Below, one piece after another: positions 1-5,864 of a stretch of 8,261 nt of DNA. The notes beneath the pieces were generated by a model that saw nothing but the letters and a program-made list of their open reading frames with translations, did no database searches and had not been told where the DNA came from. The stretch is from positions 1 through 8,261 of the forward strand of contig CAKZJI010000423.1 of the NCBI GenBank assembly GCA_936941515.1, read 5' to 3'. Source of the DNA: an uncultured Propionibacteriaceae bacterium (GTDB taxonomy: Bacteria; Actinomycetota; Actinomycetes; Propionibacteriales; Propionibacteriaceae). A program made the position numbers and the translations under genes. The stretch's first letter is position 1; each line of letters begins with the position of its first letter.

Positions 1-1782
1 AAGGCACAGAAGGATCTGCTGCTCGAGGCGTGGAAGCGGGCCCGGATCGACCCCGAGACGATTGGGTACATTGAGGCCCACGGAACCGGGACAGTCCTGG
101 GTGACCCGATCGAGATCAGCGGCCTCAAGTCCGCCTTCGGCCAGTTCACCCAGCGCCGGCAGTTCTGCGGACTCGGGTCGGTGAAGACCAACGTCGGCCA
201 CACCGTGGGCGCGGCCGGGCTCGTTTCCCTCGTCAAGACGCTGCTGTGCCTCGATCGGGAGGCTATCCCCGCCTCCCTCAACTTCGAGGTGCCGAACTCC
301 TATTTGGACCTGGTGGACTCTCCCGTCTACATGGTCGACCAGCTCACCTCCTGGCGTCGCGGAGAGGCGCCCCGACGGGCCGGTGTCAGCTGCTTCAGCC
401 TCGCGGGCACCAACGCCCATGTCGTCCTCGAGGAGGCGCCGGTCCTGCCGCCGCGTGAGGTCGACGAGGGGCCGTTCTGCTGCCCCCTGTCCGGTCGCAC
501 CCCCGACCTGCTCCGCGAGACCGCCGGGCGGCTCGCCCGTGCGCTTGAGGACTCCCCGGGACTCCGTCTCGACGACGTGTGCTTCACCATGCAGGTGGGG
601 CGTGAGCACCTCGACGAGCGAGCGGTGATCTTCTGCGAGGACCGCGCTGGGCTGCTGGCCGGCCTGCGCGCCCTGGAGGCCGCGGACGGCGCCGAGGCCG
701 ACCTCAACACGGCCTTCGTCGTGCGGAACGGCGACCCGCTCGAGGGTGACGCGCTCACTCGTTTCGGCGCTCTCCTGGCACCGGTCCGCGCGTTCCTCGA
801 CGGCGCACCCCGACCTTTCTCCTCGGAGGGTTCGGCGCGGCGCGTCTCCCTGCCGGTCCAGCGCTTCGACCACGCCCGGTACTGGGACGAGACCGTGCAC
901 CGGCGGCAGACGACGTCCCAGCCTGTTGACGCGGCCGACGACTGGGTCGCCGAAGCCGTCGCAGGCCCGTCCCGGCTCGAAGGGGGAACGCCGGGATCCG
1001 TACCTTCGATCGTCGCCCACGTATGGTGCGACGTGCTCGGATACCCGCAGCTGCGGGCCGAGGACGACTTCTTCGGGCTGGGCGGTGACTCGGTCTCCTC
1101 GGTCAAGATTGTCCAGGCGTTGTCCGACGGTCTCGGACTCGAGATCCCTGCGCCCCTGCTCCTGGCCCATCCGACCGTGGACGAGTTTGCGGTCGCCCTG
1201 ATCGGTCTGGGGGTGGACGAGGACCGGATCCGGCGCGCCGCCTCGCGCGCCAGCCAGGTTTCCCCGCCCAGCCAGGCGGCGGCCAGCGACCCGGCGATCA
1301 GCAGGATCAGGATGAACAACGTCCGCATCGCGCACCGCCTTGCAGTTGACCGCGCCCCAGCGCAGTATGTACCTGTCCGCCCGGCTCGACGAAGACTCGG
1401 TCGCCTACAACGTCAGCGGTCTGACGATCTCGCGGGCCGGCGTGGACGTCGCGGCTCTCGAGGACGGCGTGCGGGCGATGACCCGCCGGCACGACAGCCT
1501 GCGGGCGACCTTCCACATGTCGAACGGCGTGCCTGTCCAGCGGATCCACGCCGAGATGCCGGTGACCATCGAGCGGCACCAGCTCGCGGCCCCCGCCGCA
1601 GGGGAGACGCACGAGGAACTTGCCCGTCGCAAGATGTCCGGCTTCGTGCGCCCGTTCAACCTCGAGGAGGGGCCGCTGTTCCGGATCGGCCACCTCGAGT
1701 TCGCCGACGGAGTGACGTGCATCGCCACCGATTTCCACCACATCATCACCGATGGCACCTCGATGGGCATTCTGTTCGGTGA
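1..1782 (+). CDS. Trans-AT-type PKS module, C-terminal part (KS - AT-less linker - ACP); 5' partial, frame shifts near 1340
   Basis: This is the end of a modular polyketide synthase, read in frame 1 and open at the left edge. The ketosynthase (KS, to about base 445) condenses an acyl chain with a carrier-bound extender unit. Two of its catalytic residues are visible: His 79-81 in EAHGTGT, and Lys 184-186 plus His 199-201 in KTNVGH. The active-site Cys lies outside the window. It ends with the usual GTNAHVVLEEAP. Bases 446-900 encode the KS-flanking linker (PLSGRTPDLLR, QVGREHLDER, then RVSLP and ARYW), which lacks the GHSxG and other acyltransferase motifs. An acyl carrier protein follows (about 1004-1205), with its phosphopantetheine Ser at 1090-1092 in LGGDSVSS. 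There is no ketoreductase or other reductive domain. Homology stops near 1340. The remaining codons to the TGA at 1780-1782 are Arg/Pro/Gly rich and only shadow the C domain in frame 2, so the real product probably continues into the next entry. KS and carrier calls are firm; trans-AT is inferred from the missing AT. Confidence 0.9.
   Translation, partial: KAQKDLLLEAWKRARIDPETIGYIEAHGTGTVLGDPIEISGLKSAFGQFTQRRQFCGLGSVKTNVGHTVGAAGLVSLVKTLLCLDREAIPASLNFEVPNSYLDLVDSPVYMVDQLTSWRRGEAPRRAGVSCFSLAGTNAHVVLEEAPVLPPREVDEGPFCCPLSGRTPDLLRETAGRLARALEDSPGLRLDDVCFTMQVGREHLDERAVIFCEDRAGLLAGLRALEAADGAEADLNTAFVVRNGDPLEGDALTRFGALLAPVRAFLDGAPRPFSSEGSARRVSLPVQRFDHARYWDETVHRRQTTSQPVDAADDWVAEAVAGPSRLEGGTPGSVPSIVAHVWCDVLGYPQLRAEDDFFGLGGDSVSSVKIVQALSDGLGLEIPAPLLLAHPTVDEFAVALIGLGVDEDRIRRAASRASQVSPPSQAAASDPAISRIRMNNVRIAHRLAVDRAPAQYVPVRPARRRLGRLQRQRSDDLAGRRGRRGSRGRRAGDDPPARQPAGDLPHVERRACPADPRRDAGDHRAAPARGPRRRGDARGTCPSQDVRLRAPVQPRGGAAVPDRPPRVRRRSDVHRHRFPPHHHRWHLDGHSVR
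1213..1339 (+). other. Inter-module linker between ACP and C domain
   Basis: This stretch joins the carrier protein, whose last helix ends about base 1212, to the first recognisable residues of the C domain. In frame 1 it reads as an Ala/Ser/Pro-rich, then Arg/Asn-rich segment (RAASRASQV ... ISRIRMNNVRIAHRL), typical in character for a flexible inter-domain linker. Frame 2 is closed by a TGA at 1313-1315, so any switch of frame must happen after it. The complementary strand encodes a hydrophobic peptide resembling a signal anchor (1263-1328), described in the findings. Confidence 0.6.
1336..1345 (+). other. Probable single-base frameshift site joining PKS and NRPS
   Basis: Frame 1 codons carry G or C in the third position up to CGC (1336-1338). 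The next frame 1 codons are CTT, GCA and GTT, which is out of character. Frame 2 from TTG (1340-1342) onward gives the C-domain start QLTAPQRSMYL with normal codon use. Removing one T of the TT at 1340-1341 gives CGC CTG CAG TTG ACC, reading HRLQLTAPQRS with no break and no stop. The site is seen directly. Whether it is a sequencing error, a fixed mutation or programmed recoding cannot be told from this copy. Confidence 0.65.
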
Positions 1783-4700
1783 CCTCGAGACGGTCATGGG
1801 CGGCACCCGTCCGGCTCCCCTCGCACGCGGCTACCGAGCGGCCGTGGGGACGCTCGTGGAGCGGGAGTCCGGCGAGGCGATGCGGGCCCACCGCAGGTAC
1901 TGGAGTAAGAGGTTCGCCGACGACGTCCCCGTCCTGCAGCTGGTCACCGACTGGCACCGTCCCGATGTCGTCAGCGGCGCAGGGGCAACCTTGTTCACCG
2001 AGATCGACGCCGAGACCTCCCAGCGCCTCAGGCAGTTCGCCCGGGACAACGATCTGACCCCGTTCATGGTCCTGCTCGCCACCTTCGGGCAGCTTCTGTC
2101 CCGGATGAGTGGTCAGCACGACGTCGTCATCGGGTCCCCCGTGATGGGCCGGCCCGGCACCGACTACGCCGACCTGGTCGGCATGTTCGTCAACACCCTC
2201 CCCATCCGGTTGCGGACCGATCCGGCGACGCCCGTGGCCGGGTTCCTCGAGGAGGTTCGCGCCACGGTGCTGGAGGCGTTCGCACACCAGGACTGCCCGC
2301 TCGAGCTGTTCCTCCAGGACGTCGAGGTCCGGCGGGAGCCCGGTCGACGTCCCCTCTTCGACGTCTGTTTCGTGCATCAGAACACGGACATGGGTCTGGA
2401 GACCGGCGGCGACGAAGTTCTGTCCTTCGACGACGGCAGCGCCAAATACGACATCACGTTGAGCACCCGTGAGTCCGGTGGACGCCTGCTGCTCGAATGG
2501 GAGTACTCGACGGATCTGTTCCGCGAGGAGACCATCCGGTTGTACGCCGACCGGTACGTCCAACTACTGACCTCCCTGATCGCCTCGGCACCGCAGGAGC
2601 CGGTGTCCGAGCTGCGCCTGCTGCCGGCCGCCGAGGTCGACCTGATCCGCCGCCTGGCGACCACGCCATCCCCGGCGACGGAGAGCATCGGGATCGCGGG
2701 GCTGTTCGCGGCCCGGGTCGCCGAGGATCCTGAGCAGACGGCCCTCATCCACGGTGCCGAGCGGGTGTCGTACGGAGCCTTCGACGCTCGTGTGACCGAG
2801 ATCGCTCGCGGCATCCTCCGCCTCGGCGTCACGCCCGGGCAACCCGTGGCGTTGCTGTTCCACCGCAGCACCGACATGGTTGCCGCCATCATGGGCGTGC
2901 TCCGGGCGGGGTGCTACTACGTTCCGCTCAACCCAGAGTTCCCGGAGGAACGTCTCCGGCATGTCCTGGCCGACTCCGGCGCCAAGTTCCTCCTGACCTC
3001 CGACGAATGCCTCCAGCATGCCGGGACCCTGGGCCTGGACATGGACGTGGTGCACACCGTCGCTCAGTGCGCCGAAGTGGGCGCCGCGGACGGCCCGGAG
3101 GAACAGTTTGCCGGGATTCCCGGCAGCAGTGCCGACCCCGCCTACGTCATGTACACCTCGGGAACCACCGGCCTGCCGAAGGGCTCGGTGATCCGCCAGC
3201 GCAGCGTCATGCGCGTCGTGCGGCACTCCTCGTTCTACGAGGCCGGCCCGCAGGACGTGTTCCTCCTCATGTCGGACTACTCCTTCGACGGCTCCGTCTA
3301 CGATATGTTCGGCGCCCTGCTCAACGGCAGCACACTCGTCATCGTCGACAAGGCCGACGTCCTCGAACTGGACCGTCTCGGCGCTGCCATCCGGGACAAC
3401 GGGGTGACCAGCTTCTTCATCACCGCGGCCATGTTCAACGCCCTGATCGATTCGTGCCCGCAGGTTCTCGGCAGCGTCAGGTGTCTGCTCTTCGGAGGCG
3501 AGGCGGCTTCCCCGGTCCACGTCAAGCGGGCGTTCGACATCCTGGGCCCGGGGCGGATCGCCAACGGGTACGGTCCGACGGAGACGACCGTCTTCGCGGC
3601 GGTGCACGTGGTTCACGACGTCGTCGAACGGGACGCGATCCCGATCGGGCGTCCCATCAACGACACATCTCTGTGGGTCCTGGACGCCGACCGGCGCCTT
3701 GCCCCGATCGGTGCCAGCGGTGAGCTGTTCATCGGCGGCGGGGGCCTCGCCGACGGGTACCTGCACCTGCCGGAACTCACGGACGAACGGTTCGTCACGT
3801 CTCCGGACGTGCCGGGAGAACGGTTGTACCGCACCGGGGACCTGGTCACGGTCAAGAGCAACGGCCTGGTCTACTACTCCGGCCGGCTCGATCAGCAGGT
3901 GAAGTTCCGGGGCTACCGCATCGAGACGGCCGAGATCGTGCAGGTCGCTTTGGACGAACCGGAGGTGCTGTGGGCGCATGCGGCCGTCCATGAGCAGGAC
4001 GGTGTCAAGAACCTGTGCCTGTGGGTGAGGTTCGGTGAAGGCGGGTCCGACGACACCAGGCTCCGATCGGCCCTGCGTCGCAAACTACCCAGTTACATGA
4101 TCCCGTCGTTCATCGTCCCCACGGACGAGGTGCCCCTCACGCGCAACGGCAAACTGGACGCCGCAGCGCTGCCCTCACCCACCCAGGTATCCATCGACGC
4201 CGGCACGGGATCCGCCCTCGAAGGCGCTGAGGCCGTCGTGGCCCAGGTGTGGACCAAGGTCCTCGGCGTGCCGGTGGACAGTGCCGACGCCGACTTCTTC
4301 ACCCTGGGCGGTGACTCGATCAAGGCCATCCAGATCGTGGCCGGCCTCAAGGGACACGGACTCCAGGTCACCGTGGCCGACATGCTGGAATGTCAGACGG
4401 TCGGGGACTTGAGCGCGCGGGCGGCGGCCACGTCGGTCACGACCCGCACCTACGACCAGGCCCCGATGTGTGGTCCGGTGGTCGCCGGTCCCATCCAGGC
4501 GGCCTACCTCGCCGCCGACGACATCGACGGCGTCTACACGCAGTCGCTCGTTGTCACGATGCCCGGGACGGTGACGGCCGGGGAGCTCGGCGACGCCCTG
4601 GAGAAGGTCATGGCGCATCACGACATGTTGCGCGTCCGGGTCTGCGACGACGACGGCGAGCCCGGGTTGACGGTTCTGGCCCCGGAGGAGGGGTCCGGCC

Positions 4701-5815
4701 TTGGCGTCCTGGGGGCACCCGCCGGCGGGTCCGAGGAGGAGATCACCGCTTTCCTCGGTGAGGTGCAGGCCGGCACCGACGCCCGTCGCGGGCCGATCGT
4801 CGCGGTCGGGATCGATATGCCGGCCCCGGAGGGCATGACACGGTTCGTCGTGGCCGCCCACCACGTTGCCGTCGACGTGGTCTCGTGGGGCATCATCCTC
4901 GAGGACCTCGTGACGGCGGTACGTGGCGAGGACCTGTTGCCCACCTCAGTGCCCTTCCCACAATGGACCCGGGAACTGCGTGATCACGTGCACGCGGGCG
5001 GTCTGCATGACCAGCTCCCCTATTGGAAGCAGATCCAGGATCGCGCCCGCGCCGTTCTGCCCCTGTTCGCCGAGGAGGAGATCCGGCGCGAAGAGACGAC
5101 GACTCGGCTCGTGCGACTCCCGGAGGACGTCGTCGACGAGGTGTTCGAGCACGTGCGCGGCACACACGGGCTGGATCAGGGCAGAGCCGCGCTGGCCGTC
5201 GTCTGTCACGGGATCGCGCGATGGTCGGGCAGGGACGAGATCGTCTGCACCCTCGAAGGGCACGGGCGGGAGACGTTCGCGGAGGAACACGACCTCACCC
5301 GCACCGTCGGATGGTTCACCAGTGCCTTCCCGCACGTCGTGGAGTCCGGTCGGGACGCGCGCTCGACGCTGGATGCGGTGCGCGGTTCCTTCGACAGGTT
5401 GCCCGGCAATGGATTCGGGTACGGCCCGCTGCGGTGGTACTCCGGCGAGCTGAGCGCCGACGGCGCCCAGGTGAGCCCTCAGATCAGCTTCAACTACCTC
5501 GGTGAACAGGGCCGGCCGGCCGGGGATCTCGAGGTGACGCACCTGTCCGGTGACCTCGTCGTCGACCCCGCACACCGATCGCGCCACGTCCTCGATTTCG
5601 TCGTGTCGCGGGACGAAGGAGAACTGCTGGTGGAGGTCCGTCACCCGCGCGCCTGGTCGGGCACGCGCGTCGACGGGCTGGTTCAGGCTATCCAGAGCGC
5701 CTTCGAGGAGTTCCACGACCTGGCCACGGCCGCAGACCGGCGCGGGTTCCGGACCTCCGCCTCGGTGGCTGAAGACGCCCTCGACGACATCCTCCTGGGC
5801 TTGGCAGATGGCTGA
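1340..5815 (+). CDS. NRPS module C-A-PCP-E with C-terminal docking tail (probably the 3' half of a PKS-NRPS hybrid)
   Basis: This 1491-residue NRPS module adds one amino acid to the chain from the upstream carrier protein and epimerizes it. Residue numbers count from TTG 1340. C domain, about 1-430: first motif APQRSMYL, active site HHIITDG with His133, His134 and Asp138. A domain, about 451-946: YTSGTTGLPKG (605-615), NGYGPTE (742-748), YRTGDL, RGYRIE and NGK with Lys938. The specificity residues are D650 G651 Y654 F693 L717 G719 G743 V751 F752 K938, resembling Ile/Val codes. PCP, about 960-1030: Ser993 in LGGDSIKAIQ, the form usual before an E domain. E domain, about 1041-1460: HHVAVDVVSW (His1174, His1175, Asp1179), EGHGRE with Glu1306, TVGWFTS and FNYLGE. 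A tail with EDALDDILLGL resembles a donor communication-mediating (COM) helix. The TTG start is doubtful: no ribosome binding site lies close by, and the frame probably continues from the PKS. Only 49 bases separate it from the next NRPS, so one operon is likely. Confidence 0.93.
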   Translation: MQLTAPQRSMYLSARLDEDSVAYNVSGLTISRAGVDVAALEDGVRAMTRRHDSLRATFHMSNGVPVQRIHAEMPVTIERHQLAAPAAGETHEELARRKMSGFVRPFNLEEGPLFRIGHLEFADGVTCIATDFHHIITDGTSMGILFGDLETVMGGTRPAPLARGYRAAVGTLVERESGEAMRAHRRYWSKRFADDVPVLQLVTDWHRPDVVSGAGATLFTEIDAETSQRLRQFARDNDLTPFMVLLATFGQLLSRMSGQHDVVIGSPVMGRPGTDYADLVGMFVNTLPIRLRTDPATPVAGFLEEVRATVLEAFAHQDCPLELFLQDVEVRREPGRRPLFDVCFVHQNTDMGLETGGDEVLSFDDGSAKYDITLSTRESGGRLLLEWEYSTDLFREETIRLYADRYVQLLTSLIASAPQEPVSELRLLPAAEVDLIRRLATTPSPATESIGIAGLFAARVAEDPEQTALIHGAERVSYGAFDARVTEIARGILRLGVTPGQPVALLFHRSTDMVAAIMGVLRAGCYYVPLNPEFPEERLRHVLADSGAKFLLTSDECLQHAGTLGLDMDVVHTVAQCAEVGAADGPEEQFAGIPGSSADPAYVMYTSGTTGLPKGSVIRQRSVMRVVRHSSFYEAGPQDVFLLMSDYSFDGSVYDMFGALLNGSTLVIVDKADVLELDRLGAAIRDNGVTSFFITAAMFNALIDSCPQVLGSVRCLLFGGEAASPVHVKRAFDILGPGRIANGYGPTETTVFAAVHVVHDVVERDAIPIGRPINDTSLWVLDADRRLAPIGASGELFIGGGGLADGYLHLPELTDERFVTSPDVPGERLYRTGDLVTVKSNGLVYYSGRLDQQVKFRGYRIETAEIVQVALDEPEVLWAHAAVHEQDGVKNLCLWVRFGEGGSDDTRLRSALRRKLPSYMIPSFIVPTDEVPLTRNGKLDAAALPSPTQVSIDAGTGSALEGAEAVVAQVWTKVLGVPVDSADADFFTLGGDSIKAIQIVAGLKGHGLQVTVADMLECQTVGDLSARAAATSVTTRTYDQAPMCGPVVAGPIQAAYLAADDIDGVYTQSLVVTMPGTVTAGELGDALEKVMAHHDMLRVRVCDDDGEPGLTVLAPEEGSGLGVLGAPAGGSEEEITAFLGEVQAGTDARRGPIVAVGIDMPAPEGMTRFVVAAHHVAVDVVSWGIILEDLVTAVRGEDLLPTSVPFPQWTRELRDHVHAGGLHDQLPYWKQIQDRARAVLPLFAEEEIRREETTTRLVRLPEDVVDEVFEHVRGTHGLDQGRAALAVVCHGIARWSGRDEIVCTLEGHGRETFAEEHDLTRTVGWFTSAFPHVVESGRDARSTLDAVRGSFDRLPGNGFGYGPLRWYSGELSADGAQVSPQISFNYLGEQGRPAGDLEVTHLSGDLVVDPAHRSRHVLDFVVSRDEGELLVEVRHPRAWSGTRVDGLVQAIQSAFEEFHDLATAADRRGFRTSASVAEDALDDILLGLADG

Positions 5816-5830
5816 TGAGAACTAGATCAA

Positions 5831-5855
5831 CGCTTCGCAGGACAGACCGAAAGCG
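5831..5855 (+). promoter_or_regulatory. Weak hairpin just upstream of the ribosome binding site
   Basis: CGCTTCG (5831-5837) can pair with CGAAAGCG (5848-5855) as a 7-bp stem with one bulged A at 5850 and a 10-base loop. Its 3' base is the first base of the Shine-Dalgarno sequence of the next gene. There is no T run after it, so it does not look like a terminator. It might tune translation of the downstream NRPS, but it may equally be chance. The rest of the 49-base gap shows no promoter that I can recognise. Confidence 0.25.
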
Positions 5856-5860
5856 AGAGG
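5855..5860 (+). promoter_or_regulatory. Ribosome binding site for the downstream NRPS
   Basis: GAGAGG lies four bases before the ATG at 5865-5867, a good though slightly close Shine-Dalgarno sequence. It decides the start: the same frame has a TAG at 5823-5825, and this is the only ATG between that stop and the first C-domain motif. The preceding gene by contrast has no comparable site in front of its TTG. Confidence 0.7.
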
Positions 5861-5864
5861 TTTC

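Noticed and set aside
1226..1239. Adjacent GGATCC and GGCGCGCC as a cloning scar
   Set aside because: GGATCC also occurs elsewhere in the window (near 994 and 4208), GC-rich 8-mers are common here, and both sites fit the reading frame. The adjacency alone is not evidence of a construct.
327..1328. A 333-residue - strand open frame with a signal-like N-terminus as a real gene
   Set aside because: Only the first 35 or so residues look protein-like. From about 1230 down to 327 it is low-complexity Ser/Arg/Pro sequence opposite the ACP, linker and KS. The N-terminal part is kept as a finding about a possible insert, not as a gene.
1343..1782. Continuation of the PKS in frame 1 beyond the linker
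   Set aside because: The peptide turns Arg/Pro/Gly rich with no recognisable domain, while frame 2 over the same bases encodes a textbook C domain, including its HHIITDG motif.
2911..3723. Arg-rich 270-residue + strand open frame
   Set aside because: It is a frame-shifted shadow of the A domain, which has all its core motifs in the other frame over these bases.
1307..3991. Long open frames on the - strand (1307-2563 and 2564-3991)
   Set aside because: They lie wholly opposite the C and A domains, carry no recognisable motif, and are expected by chance in high-GC coding DNA, where antisense stops are rare.
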